The position numbers and the translations under genes were made by a program. Shown here piece by piece: positions 20,889-32,179 of a stretch of 64,000 nucleotides of DNA (position 1 is its first letter; each line of letters starts with the position of its first letter). The notes below the pieces were generated by a model. That model was not told the DNA's origin. It made no database searches and saw nothing but the letters and a program-made list of their open reading frames with translations. This stretch comes from Phymatolithon calcareum (taxonomy: Eukaryota > Rhodophyta > Florideophyceae > Hapalidiales): assembly GCA_977006965.1 (NCBI GenBank), contig OZ345370.1:1798001-1862000 (forward strand), in the 5' to 3' direction.

Positions 20889-21956
20889 ATGGTTATCGAG
20901 CAAGCCGTCACGGAGGGGATAATCCTGGGAATGGGTAATCCTCTTCTCGATATCTCCGCTACCGTCGGTCCCGAGCTGCTCACCAAGTACGATCTCGAAT
21001 CTAATAATGCGATCCTCGCAGAAGAGAAGCACATGCCGCTCTACAAGGAGCTCACTGACTCCTTTTCGCCGGAATTCATCGCCGGCGGTGCAACGCAGAA
21101 CAGCATCCGCGTGGCGCAGTGGATGCTTCAGTTTCCGCATGCAACCTCCTATTTCGGGGCTGTTGGGACCGATGATTTTGCAGACAAGATGACGAAGTGC
21201 ATTACCGCTGATGGCGTTAATGTGCAGTACTTCCACAACAAGGATGTAGCCACTGGAACGTGCGCTGTACTTGTGAACGGGAAGAACCGGTCGTTGATTG
21301 CGAATCTCTCGGCAGCAAACACTTTTCCTGTCACGCATCTCAAGGATCCCGTCCAGTGGAGCGTCGTCGAGAAGGCAAAGATCTTTTACATCGCTGGCTT
21401 CTTCCTCACTGTCTCCCCGGATTCCATGCTTGCCGTCGCGCGTCACGCCCAGGAAACTGGCAAGACCATGTGCTTTAATCTTTCGGCCCCGTTTCTTATC
21501 GAAGTCCCGCCGTTCTTTGCCGCCATGAAGGAGCTGCTTCCATACGTCGACGTATTGTTTGGAAACGAGACAGAGGCGGGCGTTCTTGCCAAGGCTATGG
21601 GTTGGGGTGAAGACCTTGATGTTGCCGCCATTGGTGCCAAGGTCGCACAACTCCCGAAGGAAGGCGGGAAGCCGCGAACGGTAGTCTTTACTCAGGGATG
21701 CAACCCGACCACTGTCGCTATCGCTGCGGATGGGAATTTGGTTCAGCAGGAAACCTTCCCAGTCGTTCCAATTGCCGCTGATGACATTGAGGATACCAAT
21801 GCTGCTGGTGATGCGTTTGTTGGAGGATACCTTGCCGGGCTCGCGGAGAAGCAAGAGTTGAAGAAGTGCGTGGCGAAGGGACATTACGCGGCGAACGTTA
21901 TCATTCAGCATTCTGGTTGTACCTTCCCGGCCAAACCTGAGTTTAAATTTGTCTAG
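20889..21956 (+). CDS. ADK: Adenosine kinase
   Basis: A 355-codon uninterrupted frame from the ATG at 20889; the frame is open upstream but has no earlier ATG. It is a PfkB-family ribokinase fold. The N-terminal GMGNPLLDISA, substrate-side NLSAANTF and FNLSAPFL are typical of adenosine kinase. The C-terminal signature DTNAAGDAFVGGYLAGL carries the catalytic Asp at about residue 308 and the anion hole. Length matches the usual ~345 aa. The enzyme phosphorylates adenosine to AMP in purine salvage and keeps S-adenosylmethionine-dependent methylation running by removing adenosine. It is cytosolic or nuclear; no targeting signal is seen. No sign of decay. Confidence 0.96.
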   Translation: MVIEQAVTEGIILGMGNPLLDISATVGPELLTKYDLESNNAILAEEKHMPLYKELTDSFSPEFIAGGATQNSIRVAQWMLQFPHATSYFGAVGTDDFADKMTKCITADGVNVQYFHNKDVATGTCAVLVNGKNRSLIANLSAANTFPVTHLKDPVQWSVVEKAKIFYIAGFFLTVSPDSMLAVARHAQETGKTMCFNLSAPFLIEVPPFFAAMKELLPYVDVLFGNETEAGVLAKAMGWGEDLDVAAIGAKVAQLPKEGGKPRTVVFTQGCNPTTVAIAADGNLVQQETFPVVPIAADDIEDTNAAGDAFVGGYLAGLAEKQELKKCVAKGHYAANVIIQHSGCTFPAKPEFKFV

Positions 21957-23055
21957 TTGTAAGTTGTTTTCGTAGAAAGTCACTTCTTGGGATAAATAGT
22001 CACTGCCAGCATATGGTCATGGCATAGCGTTGCCGCTATCTCACCAATTGTCCGCTATACGTCTTCAGTGTCTCTAGTTTTCCTTCAATCGGCCGGCAGG
22101 CTTGGATGTGTTTGTTTCACTCGGCTATGCACTCGAAGCACCGAAAGTTCTCCCTTTCACGTACGACCGCTTGCATGCGGCACAGAAGGCACAATCTAGC
22201 TTACAGATAGGATTGCACATGGGACGTCAACGTCAGTTCCAACCCACATAGTTTTCGGTATTGAGCAATGGTCAAGGAGCAGTGTCAAAGAAAGATCACA
22301 AAATTGACGTAGAACACTAGTATTGGGGCGGATTATTTCTGGGCGAGATAGACGTTTTCTTGACACTAGTAACTGGCTGATTGCTCGTGCGGCCTATTCT
22401 GTATCCTTTGGCATGATTGCATTGAATCATGCTTGATTTCAAGATGTTCTTCTTACCTTCTACATGTCTAGAATAAGAGCTACGCCGATAGCACACTTTG
22501 TGTAAACTATTTCTAATGAGTTGCTCCCAGATTTTGATTGTAAGAATGCCACCCTAAGGACCTTCCCATAAACCGGGCGGAATGGACTGACCGTTAAGAC
22601 CTCACGCAAGCTTCGGCGACCATCTACCGTCGCCATGCCATAACCAAAGCACTGTGCCCGTGGCATGGCTCAAGGATGTCGATCAAGTTGCTCGTGCACG
22701 TTTCGTCAAGTGCAATCGTCTCTGCGGGACATCGCTTCTGACGGAAGCGTTGTTGCAGTGATTGTCGGAGCCGAGCTCAGCCTACCCACGTCTATTTGGG
22801 TCTATATCTGACCAAATTTTGCGGGCAAGGAACGGCATCATCAAATACACGAATGCTTCGCGTTATATTTTCTACTCTTGCTGTGTACAGATCTTATAGA
22901 GGTTCGTCTCCCCTGTGTATTAAAAAGCGCCGAGCGCAGCATTAGAGGGGATATCGGGCTTGGCCTGACATAACCTTCATAGTGCAGGCGACCGCAATGT
23001 AAATTCTTGAATGAGAGTCCGTTCTTGGCAACATAAAAATACAGAACGAAGGACC
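21957..23055. other. No gene seen
   Basis: ADK 3' flank and intergenic DNA. Only short frames without recognisable motifs. Confidence 0.4.
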
Positions 23056-23059
23056 ATAC

Positions 23060-23240
23060 TTCAGGCTTTTCCCTCCACCTTCTCTGGAGGAGGGTTTTTG
23101 CAGCTAGGGCTACGACGATAGCAACAGAGTAACGGAGCTACCAAGGTAGTAGCATCTGAAACGCATCTCCCTTACAGTCTTATGAGTGTTTCTGAGGGCG
23201 TTTAATAAATTCAAAATTCAAAAAAAAATAAAAATACAGA
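23060..23240 (+). mobile_element. LINE 3' UTR fragment (family L1)
   Basis: This non-coding copy matches the reverse complement of about 4245-4410. It contains the pyrimidine/purine hairpin CCTCC...GGAGG near 23085, TTTTTGCAGCTAGGGCTACG, the stem-loop CTACC-AA-GGTAG at 23138-23149, and the terminal GGGCGTTTAATAAATTC with an A-rich tail near 23230. It is 5'-truncated within the UTR. Confidence 0.8.
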
Positions 23241-23735
23241 TGCCGCGGTCGCATTTGCTCGGATCCGTATTTCTGGTGTACTAATTGTGAATTGGAAATA
23301 AAGTAGAGTGGCTTTGGTTGCTGCGCAAGGAAGTCGTGAGAAAAGAACGAAGTAATAATATTAACCACATGCCTACGTGAGCGTCTTGCAAGCGAAATGA
23401 TACCGCGCTGATATAGCAAGTAAATATCAATTTTTTGCTCATGGAGCAACAAGGGACAGCAAGCTAATCGTCCAGGTCCTGTAATACCGTTCTTGCTGGC
23501 ACTCCCATGCAAGAAATATCATCACATTGCGAAATGTCAAGGACTGGCACAGAAGAAGAGCAATCTCAAAACGAAGTCGTCAAAAGTGCTAACCCAAGAT
23601 CAACCAATTCAGGAAATGGCCACCAGAGATTGCGCTGCACGAACGTACACAGTGTTCCCGTACTTTAGAAACTATGTGTGAAAGCGGAGATAACTACTCT
23701 AGGTTCCACAGCGACAGTCGAGTTTGCGCCCTGAT
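23241..23735. other. No gene seen
   Basis: No recognisable frame or repeat between the LINE tail and the SINE copy. Confidence 0.4.
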
Positions 23736-23737
23736 GT

Positions 23738-24140
23738 AAACTGCTTTCTCCCCGATGGGGCTCGCAAGGCAGTGCTTTATTGCTGAATTATCTTCTACTT
23801 TACAGCAATGCATTACTTCTGCTAGGTAATTAGTAAAGCACTCCTTCTTCTCTGCCTGCGGCTCCAGAAACGAATCGATTCCACCCGGAGAAAACGCGGT
23901 GATTCCACGACCCACGAGTCCACGTGGACGGCCAGAACATTTGGACTCTTTTCTTCATCACTCCCTTGTCTTCTTTTCACATGTGATGCACTCTAACCCC
24001 TCCGTGTCGACGACGGAAAAACCCGTAGGAGAAAATTTCGTCGAACGCTTCACGATAAACAGGACACACCTGGGATTCGAACCCAAGACCTTCTCTTGGT
24101 CACATCTTTGATGTGCTTCAGTTTACGCCATGTCTAGCAA
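23738..24140 (-). mobile_element. tRNA-derived SINE, full-length copy
   Basis: On the minus strand the element opens with a tRNA-like head. It has a good B box and T arm (TTGGGTTCGAATCCCAG) at about 24066-24090, preceded by a GACC...GGTC hairpin like the long variable arm of Leu or Ser tRNAs. The D arm is degenerate. The tRNA-unrelated body follows, with AAAAGAGTCCAAATGTTCTG, CCACGTGGACTCG and GCAGGCAGAGAAGAAG, closing with a CCCCAT-type hairpin and GAGAAAGC. The same body is found at 26748-27180, 33993-34194, 37816-38035 and 51721-51927. Confidence 0.75.
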
Positions 24141-24379
24141 GTGCACAATTTATTGCAAATACGGATCTCCAACTCTGTGCCCCTAAATGCAACACACGCT
24201 TCTGAAATATGCGAATCTTCCAGCACGGTCCTGCAGTCGAGCTCGAGCAGGTTTAGAGCTTGACACTGTGAGCAGTCTTTGACAATGCTTATCTACGCGT
24301 CTCGTTCTATGTCATAGCTGCCCTTCTTCCGGCCCTGCGCGCTGGATCAAACAATGATTGATTTCAGACCCTTATTCAG

Positions 24380-25146
24380 GAGAGAGATCTTCGCAATGCT
24401 CCTCGTACAATCCGTGAATAGCTTCAGGAAAGAAAACATGATCGGCAAGCAAGTCGAGTGGATTGCCTTGGTCGATAACAGTGAAGATAGAATAATTCAG
24501 AATCAAGGCCTTGAGATAAATTTAGAATGCTGACAGATTGGGCAGTTCGGCGATTTGTATCAAAGGTAGATCCAGTTTTGTGAGAGTTACAACTGTCGTG
24601 CCAACCCGCTCAACTTCTCCGGTGCCTGCAATGTCCAACGAAGTCCTGAGTAACCGAACACGGTCTCTGTACAATTCAAGACCTTCCTGCCGTACGTGTA
24701 TGCACCCAGCGACAAGTGAACCAGGACAAACGCTCAACATCCTCTCAATCTGTGACGGAGAAAAAGGGGCGCGTTGAGTATATCTCAGGTTTTTCAACCG
24801 CCAATCACAACTTTGCAGTTGACAAACAGTTAGAGCGATTCTGTCATCATCTCGAGAATCGAATCCAAAGGACCCAGGTCATTTGGATTAAGTCATGACT
24901 TGCACGAAGCACGATGGCATTTCGTGAACAAAAGTCTGCTCATGTGCTGCCAGGAACCCAAAGAAAGTCGAAAAACAGCTCCTGTAGTGTAGGCATAATT
25001 GACTTTTTAAAGACAATTGTGCCTACGCATAGGTTTAACTCATGTAGATTTCCGCTAAATGATTTTAGAGTCGATGGCACGGAGCAGAACCGGAACAGTC
25101 GAGATGCGGCGTTCGAAGCGACCGGAAACGCGATTCGACTCTCCAA
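24380..25146 (-). pseudogene. Possible decayed leucine-rich-repeat-like gene
   Basis: Minus-strand frames broken by stops show hydrophobic spacing reminiscent of LRRs: NLHELNLCVGTIVF and PTLQELFFDF, and further on TKLDLPLIQIAELPNLSAF. No start, no complete domain and no homologue recognised. It may be chance. Confidence 0.25.
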
Positions 25147-25496
25147 AAGCTCTGGAGAAAGCAGTCATTGACGTCCTATCTTTGCATATCGGGTACGAGT
25201 TTGAACGTAAGCGCTGCCTTTCGCACATACAGACATTTCAGCTGGAAATCGAGAGGCTGCCTGTGGCAAAAATGGGTAAATTCTCCACTGGACCGTGCGG
25301 CAAATGGCCGTCCGCTTGTCAAAACTCTCCGCACATCCTCTGACGCAATATGATAATTCCATTCCGCGTTCTGGGGGTGTGCGCTGAATTGGCCGAGAAT
25401 ATTCGCTAGAATTCAATGCAGTCTGCTCATTATGCCATAGCGCTCTGTTGCGTTCCTTACCGACTCAATATAAGGCAATCGATCGAGAATTTTTTG

Positions 25497-25622
25497 AGAT
25501 GCTACGAAATTCTGACTAAGGCAGCTGAAGTTTCGAGTCCAGTAGAACGCTAAGAAAGGTCCCGACTTCCTCAAGTTGGGACAGATGGTACCATCTTAAT
25601 AAATCCGCTTAACTACAATTGA
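25497..25622 (+). mobile_element. LINE 3' UTR fragment (family L2)
   Basis: This matches the 3' end of the L2 copy at 13125-13242. The shared blocks include AAGG.AGCTGAA, AAGTTGGGACA.ATGGTACC and AATAAATCC. It ends at the same TTAA.(G/T)AC.ATTG terminus. No coding sequence is kept. Confidence 0.8.
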
Positions 25623-25659
25623 GAATTTTAGAGTTCCTATCTGGTCCTGTCTGTACGAA

Positions 25660-25863
25660 AGCTAGAAACTATAATGCCAATTTTAATCTTTTTCAGGTTT
25701 TTAAAAAACCTGAAAAAGATTTACAGTTGTGAACAAAACAAAAAAAATCTGCAGATACCATGGTATATGACTATATATAGTAGTCATATACCAGATTGCC
25801 AATTATTGGCATTAGAAACTTTCTGTGAAAGTCAATTTCACGGAATAGCTCCGTGAGCAAAAC
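25660..25863. repeat. Nested palindrome / fold-back cluster
   Basis: Arms 25685-25702 and 25704-25721 are perfect 18-bp inverted repeats around a single A. A second pair, 25761-25772 and 25782-25793, encloses 9 bp. ATCTGCAGAT (25747-25756) and TACCATGGTA are self-palindromic, and a CACGGA...TCCGTG hairpin sits near 25847. An outer TAATGCCAAT near 25672 is mirrored by ATTGGCATTA near 25804, so the whole region can fold as one nested structure. It looks like a small fold-back element. Confidence 0.7.
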
Positions 25864-26745
25864 AACTGCGCATCGGCGCCGCTCTTCGGTTTGTTCGAAA
25901 CTGGATCTTTTGTTTGCTTGTCTAACTCTGCTTGTATCCACAAGACTCATAGGCCTTCGGCTCCCCTCTTTTGTCCGTTCTGCATGTGCGCCAGGAAGAG
26001 TAGCCTGATGAGAACAGTCTCCTTGAGACCCGGCAAAGCTCCGTCCGGTATACAGACAGTATAGCTTTCTTCTACCAGAGGTTTCTGAGTCCGCTACTAC
26101 TTTCAAAAGCGGCCAAGCTAAACCATCCAGCATGTGTTTGTGATCCCATGGCACGACGTCGTAGCATGGTGTAGTACATAGTTACCATCCGACCGCCCCC
26201 ATACGAAGGGCAAGACATGATCAGATAAATACCGCATATAGTGATTGAAACATCTAGAAGCTGAAGACTGTCTCAAAGTTTAGAGCCTGGATATGAGCAA
26301 GTTCTTTGTCTTGCATACTCCACGTTCTGCATGGTCTTCCACATTCTATTCCTACGACTTGAATTCCTTCTTACGAATTTATTTATCTTGTCGCCATTGT
26401 CCATAAAAACTCTTCGAACGGTTTGCTTTCCCATTGGTATCATTTGCATTGTTCATGAGCACGACACTTCGTCGGTGCTAGCTTGATTTCTCATCCCCCG
26501 CATATGCGCCGATATCAAGAGTCATTACTGTTAACCAGCTCAGTAACATACATCCCTCACTCAGAAGTTGTCTAGCTATTCTGTTTCACACCTATTACCC
26601 AGCCGTCAGTAGGACACTCAAATCGGACTACTGTCCTGCATAGCTCGCCTGGTGATCAGAGAGTATAAGTAGATCACCTTTCTTTCATCTCAGTAAACTC
26701 AAATCAAGGATGTCACCGCTTTTCCATCATAGACTTGGTCAAGTG
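25864..26745. other. No gene confidently seen
   Basis: A minus-strand frame at 25786-26154 (about 120 codons) has no recognisable motif, and its 3' end runs into the palindrome cluster. Nothing else supported. Confidence 0.35.
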
Positions 26746-26747
26746 AT

Positions 26748-27180
26748 TAGAATGACTGGGGGAGCGCGCGGTAAGGCGGTCAAGGGAAGGTCCCGGCTTC
26801 CAGTCCCGGGTGTGCGACTGGTTCCAGTGACGATTTCTGACACGGTTTATTCTCTTAATTTCTCACGTGCTTCGGGAGTGGGTTTTCGCATTGCAAAAGG
26901 GGGTCCAGCCGACGTGCAGTGCACATGTACAAGTTGAAAAGTTGCTGGAAGGAAAAGAGTTCAACATTTCTGACCGTCCACTTGGACTCGCGATACATGG
27001 AGACACACCGGTTGCAGCGGGTGGAATTGCCCAGTAAGTGCGAGCGGTAGGCAGAGCAGAAGCATGCTTTAAATTAGATAGAAGGAATAATGACCTGCCG
27101 AAATCTAAGTAGAAGGTAATTAACAAAATAAAGCACTTCTTGACGAGCCTTTTTGGGATGAGAGCATATTCACACACTTC
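26748..27180 (+). mobile_element. tRNA-derived SINE, full-length copy
   Basis: The head has an A-box-like TGGGGGAGCGCGCGGTAAGG and a diverged T arm (GGTCCCGGCTTCCAGTCCCG). The body (AAAAGAGTTCAACATTTCTG, ACTTGGACTCGCG, GGCAGAGCAGAAGC, CTGCCGAAATCTAAGTAGA) aligns with the 37816-38035 copy. The 3' end is a weak GAGCC-TTTTT-GGG hairpin and GATGAGAGC. An ATG in the head starts a 75-codon frame that looks vaguely histone-like but is explained by the tRNA-like sequence. Confidence 0.75.
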
Positions 27181-27433
27181 TCCGTCATCATCGCCTCGCA
27201 TCCTGCTCGACATCACTGACTGCACCACACTCTTGTTGATGCAATATTTTCAACCTCCACGGCATCGTCATCAAGTGTTGCTAATTCGATACCTAGGTAT
27301 CTTGTGAGTTCCGCTGGATCCAGCTCTCCTAATATTCCAGGCCTTATTCGTTCAGTCTTTCGTTCGTGCCCACAAATGCAAATAGGAAGCTTGTTTGAAT
27401 GGAATATACAGCAGCGCAGTCTCAGCGACGAAG

Positions 27434-29040
27434 AATGCTTGGCCTGCTAAAAAAGTCTATTGACACTAAAGAGCTTACAAGTGTGCGTCTAATGATACTG
27501 ATTCCAAGACACTAAAATATATTTAATTGAATTTTTTTTAAAAAAAACTTTAGTTCCAATAATTTCAGTATTTTACGAGAGAATATGGGATCTGAAAATC
27601 CAAGTTGTAATCGAAACCGGGACATAGATTAAAAAGTATTTTTTCGCAACGTGTGTAGAATTTTAGCTGCATCTCAGATATCGAATTTATTGCTTCCTCT
27701 TCAAAGATATTAAAGGTATTATTTCTGACCCTTCTGCATTCATATGTAAGGAAACAGTGACAGCAACATCTGGCCAACAACACCACTGAAGGAAGAGAGG
27801 CGCACGTACAAGTTTATGTATGACCTTGTGTTTTAGATGGATATGAACATCAGAACAAAGAATGCAATAGCAGCGATGGAAGCGAAATGTGGAGAAAACT
27901 GGTCCCAACTTGAACGAAAGGGATAGCGGTTGAAGATCTTTCGCGTGTATGTCAACATGGTCCATACTTTTTACCTCTCCAACAAATCTGATTAGTCATT
28001 AGAAAATTGCTCTCCTTAACTACGTGAAAGCAATTTTCTGGTGACATACGTAAGAAGGTCAATACTGACAGACTTGAGTGCCGCACTATTTCAAAACCTA
28101 TTGTTTGCCAACATAGAGCGAGGGGTAATGAAGCTGTAGGTTCAGTTTTAATCATGGCGCGGACTCTACTGCACTTATGATATCTCTCGAGCTATGCGAA
28201 GATGCCGACGCAGCAATGACTTCCCTTTGATACAGTACGAGTGCTGTAGCAATAGTGCCATTATCATGAAAGCACGCTGAGTGACAGTCTTACGAAAAAA
28301 GAACTATAGTTCTCAATGGATTTTGATTTAGTTCTTTTTTCGAAATTGAATGAAAGCTCAAAATGGGGGAAATTCTGGGAGTATGAGCGAGTGCCCATTT
28401 CTTTCTTGACATCAATATGAAACTTTCATTTCAAAGAAGTTAAGATTGCTCTCAGAATTGTCAAGGATGAGTGCCGTAATGAACCGCAGCTAAGTGCAAT
28501 ACACTTTTGCACTTTTGCCAGTTCCCATCCAAAGCCGGCACATTCTTGCACCAGAATGGGCTACGCTGCAATACTACGATGTGCGCAAACACTTGGAGCA
28601 AGTGCCATCCTTAAATATATGTGAGAGCTTTTTTGAGACTAGAAAGATATTTGAAAGAGAAACATAACTGTTGACGAAAATCGTGGCTTAAGCAGTCGTG
28701 ATACATAGTACGTGTCGTATGAGCTCTATTGCTCTGAATGAAAATGACTCCACGGTCTACATGCGGTACCAATGTGCAGTGCTATGACTTCTTAAACATT
28801 AGCACAAAAGTGACAACACGCTAACGGAGATTGCACTTAAGTATTCGTTTCGAATCAAAGCCAGATACTAATTTGAGACTTGCGCTGGAAGTGTCGATTT
28901 GTTACCCTGAATCGATACTAGGTAAGAAATGCTTTGAATGCAAAGCAGCACAGTTGCGATAGATGATATCCTCAGCACGATCATGCGATGAGAGAAGTAC
29001 CAGGGATGTCACTTAGCTTACTCTCAGCGCTTCTCCTGTA
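27434..29040. repeat. R region, subunit A
   Basis: Non-coding. It aligns with 44879-46912 (minus the MITE) and in part with 33805-35440 and 51535-52735. It carries a 14-bp perfect inverted repeat at 28293-28306 / 28329-28342. It ends at the conserved GTCACTTAGCTTACTCTCAG block near 28998. Confidence 0.75.
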
Positions 29041-29046
29041 TCACCC

Positions 29047-30281
29047 CATGGCCGTGTAAGCGGTTTCTTGAGGTATAGTGTCGACATACGGCATCACCGA
29101 ATTCGCAGGAACAGGTTCATTATCCTTCCGTATGCGATCATTATTTTTGGCATGAGCACCTATGGATGAGGCGGTCGATGCATGAGGTGAGGATGACGGA
29201 GACACATCTTGATGGCGACTTGTAATCTGATCGAGGGTATCCACGAGTCTGATAGATTTCAAATGTGCCAAATCATCCCAAAGATATGCGGGTATTTCCA
29301 AGCTCTCCGTACTGCCATCCGCATTTCGATCAGCGAACACCAAAAAATCCCAAGGTTCTACGGACATATCCAAGTGTTTCATGACGCCATCATCGTATTT
29401 GATGCAGTGCATGTTGGTGGACTCGGCAATCATCATTCTGCGGAACGGGCGCACAACTTTCCGCTTCTACTCTCGTATCCATTTCTTTGGGTCTCATCCG
29501 TAAGCAATCTAATTTATTCTTCGTTTCCTATCGAAGTTCAATTGCTTCTTCTCGAAAGGCACTGTCCCGCTTCTTCGCAAGTTTGAAATTTCGCGACATG
29601 TCAGCAGCAGGGTCTAGCTCTGAAGGTGCCATTCCCTCGGACGCCATGCTCCCCAATTGGTCCTCGTCACTGTTGTGGAGCACGGCGTCCGAGGGAATTG
29701 CACTTCCGGAGCTAGACCCTGCTGCAGACATGTCGCGAAATGTCAAGCGAGCGAAGAAGCGGGACAGCGCCTTTCGAGATGAAGCAATTGGACTTCGATA
29801 GGAAACGAAGAATAAATTAGATTGCTTACGGAAAAACATGGTAGAAATGGATACGAGAGTAGAAGCGGAATGTTGTGCGCCCGATCCGCAAAACGATGAT
29901 TGCCGAGTCCTCCAACATGCACTGCATCAAATACGATGATGGCGTCATGAAACACTTGGATATGTCCGTAGAACCTTGGGATTTTTTGGTGTTCGCTGAT
30001 CGTAATGCGGATGGCAGTACGGAGAGCTTGGAAATACCCGCATATCTTTGGGATGATTTGGCACATTTGAAATCTATCAGACTCGTGGATACCCTCGATC
30101 AGATTACAAGTCGCCATCAAGATGTGTCTCCGTCATCCTCACCTCATGCATCGACCGCCTCATCCATAAGTGCTTATTCCAAAAATAATGATCGCATACG
30201 GAAGGATAATGAACCTGTTCCTGCAAATTCGGTAATGCCGTACGTCGAAACTATTCCTCAAGAAACCACCCACACGGCCTT
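29047..30281. repeat. Large palindrome, ~0.6-kb arms, subunit A
   Basis: The arms are 29047-29652 and 29677-30281, with a 24-bp spacer at 29653-29676. Each arm contains the start region of gene X followed outward by a conserved frame (SSNMHCIKYDDGVMKHLDMS, PWDFLVFADRNADGSTESLE). The frame is open in both arms. The equivalent palindrome in subunit C is 46915-48137, with its spacer inverted. Confidence 0.85.
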
Positions 30282-32027
30282 GCAAAATAGGCTGGAGAAC
30301 ATTGCTCTGCAGTGAGGACAGCATTCCAAAAGTGCTAAGCCGCTGACAAGAGGATCGAGCTTGACGGGACGTTCAGTCTTCACGAAACCAGCATCAGTCC
30401 CCGTTGTCCACAATCCCTCAGCGGGAGGTGATCGTGCAGCCAAATCGACAATGAAGAAGACGCGTGTCACGTCTTTTCAAGAAGTCGACGGACCCGAGCC
30501 TCTTGAACTAGGCATTGGATCACCCGTGGCTGTACATAACTGGCCGCCGATGGGGCAGCTGTGTGCTGTTCCTGGTACGTCAGCGCACCATGCACTCAGG
30601 AACAGGACAGGGAACGACAATTTCGCGCAATTGCACTGCAAAAAACGCGACACGGGCCAACTCAGCAATGATATCGATTCCCTTCGCTTACGCATGCACC
30701 ACATCGCAACAGTGCAAGTGGAAATCAAGGACGTAATTGCGCAGCTCGTCGCTAGGACCAACGGCATCGCTCGTCAAGTCCAAGCATGTGACAATGGAAT
30801 TGCTATCACGTCGTAGAATGCAGTGTCTCCCTCCCCGTTTCCTGCACAGGCGCCTTACGGCCCTGCGAAAATGTCCAACCCCCTACATTTCCGATGTGCT
30901 TACCACGGTCGCAATGCCACGTTCCCGTCTCTCAGAGCCTTGTGGGCCGAGGCGCACGTCTCTCGAACACTGAACCGCGGTCGTCTGCCCCTGTCGCCCA
31001 CCAAGAGCACGTTGATGTCTCGGAGGCGCTCTATTACCAAAGCTTGTAACACATACGAGCGGCGGGGGACTCAAGGATCTGCAACCTTGTCGCAGTCGCC
31101 GCACATTCATGAGGTTTCGCCGGCTGTACCGCCTCCACGGCTCGAGTCATTGCAGCAGTATCATTAGAGCCCTGTGAGTGTGGACCGCGTGTCAAGCCAT
31201 ACGCACGAGAATGCTATTCTGCACATTCGATCGAAAATTCTGCAACTCGCTGCACGTCATATTACGATTTGCCTGCTGGTGTCTGAGCACAAAATTTGTG
31301 CACAGTCACCAGAAGCCAAATCGTAATATGACGTGCATCGCGTTGCAGAATTTTCGATCGAGTGTGCAGAATAGCCATTTAATGTTGCACAAGTGACACT
31401 TCGGCTTGGCTTTTACAGCAGTCTGCCAAGTGTATGAGTGTGCTGCGGTTGCCGTGGGCAAGTTCTCCAACTAGGACTACGGTCAACGCTCACTTCCGAC
31501 AGGTTTGAACATCGATGGCCCCAGCCTGGAGGGGTTTGTCTACGGTCCATCGCCCGAAAACCTCGAACTGGTATGCCATAACTATGATGTTCGCCATGCG
31601 CCTCCGTCGGACGCCAAGCGGAGCATGGAGAAGTTGTGGATTGGCTCAGTGCTTTCATTGCACACTGAATGAATATCCCAATGGAACTTCGGACGTTGCA
31701 CTTTTAGCGTGCATCGCCGTTACCAATTTTTCTGTAATTTCTCTCATTGCGAGCGGTGTCTATGCACACTGGAATTCGCAGCACGTGAACTCAGGCAGCT
31801 TGAACAAAGACGTAGCAGCGGTGAGCAGTGACACTCACAGTGGAATGAGTGCTCCCAGCGGAGAACGCAGAAGCATAACGTGTAACATTATCGCACCAGC
31901 ACAGCAGCCAAACCCGTCTAGTCAAGACCAACCTCTCGATCACGAAGACTGTGATGCAACGGAAGGTAGTGTTCCCGAAGCCCATGCCGCCGTTGCTCAA
32001 GATGGCTCTGTGTATCGAGGATTGTAG
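29875..32027 (+). pseudogene. Gene X paralogue, subunit A (decayed)
   Basis: From 29875 one frame encodes a ~146-aa N-terminal extension (AESSNMHCIKYDDGVMKHLD). It ends in a TGA at 30313, then resumes in the same frame at 30316-30816 with sequence homologous to gene X (PPMGQLCAVPGTSAHHAL, HHIATVQVEIKDVIAQLVAR). The central coiled-coil is shortened by deletion. The C-terminal part is interrupted by a fold-back palindrome at 31211-31377 and frameshifts. The final segment (VNSGSLNKDVAAVS to YRGL) is open to 32027. Function unknown. Confidence 0.7.
31211..31377. repeat. Fold-back palindrome inside X pseudogene (A)
   Basis: Arms 31211-31293 and 31294-31377 are near-perfect reverse complements with almost no loop. 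The left arm is ordinary X coding sequence (the ENAILH...ILQLAARHITICLL region). The right arm is an inverted duplicate that is missing at the homologous place in subunit D. Confidence 0.85.
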
Positions 32028-32179
32028 TTGCACGTCAAGTACTCGAGGTTATTATGAAATTTCATCTCGGTACAGGTTGTATTACCAATTGTTTCGAATG
32101 AATTCAAGTTAACTTTGTTAAGGTCCTTGTTATTGCCTGAACCGTACTTACATTATGGGTTCCTTCGAAGCGTAGTTGA

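Noticed and set aside
20769-21983. 404-codon minus-strand frame opposite adenosine kinase
   Set aside because: No recognisable motif; it exists because the ADK codon usage leaves the opposite frame open.
24062-24140. Possible functional class II tRNA gene on the minus strand
   Set aside because: T arm and variable arm are good, but the D arm is too short, position 33 of the anticodon loop is wrong and the acceptor pairs poorly. It continues into the SINE body, so it is a tRNA-derived head.
26710-26937. Plus-strand frame whose MTGGARGKAVKGRSR start resembles a histone H2A tail
   Set aside because: No histone fold follows, and the same bases form the A/B-box-like head of a SINE shared with 23738-24140.
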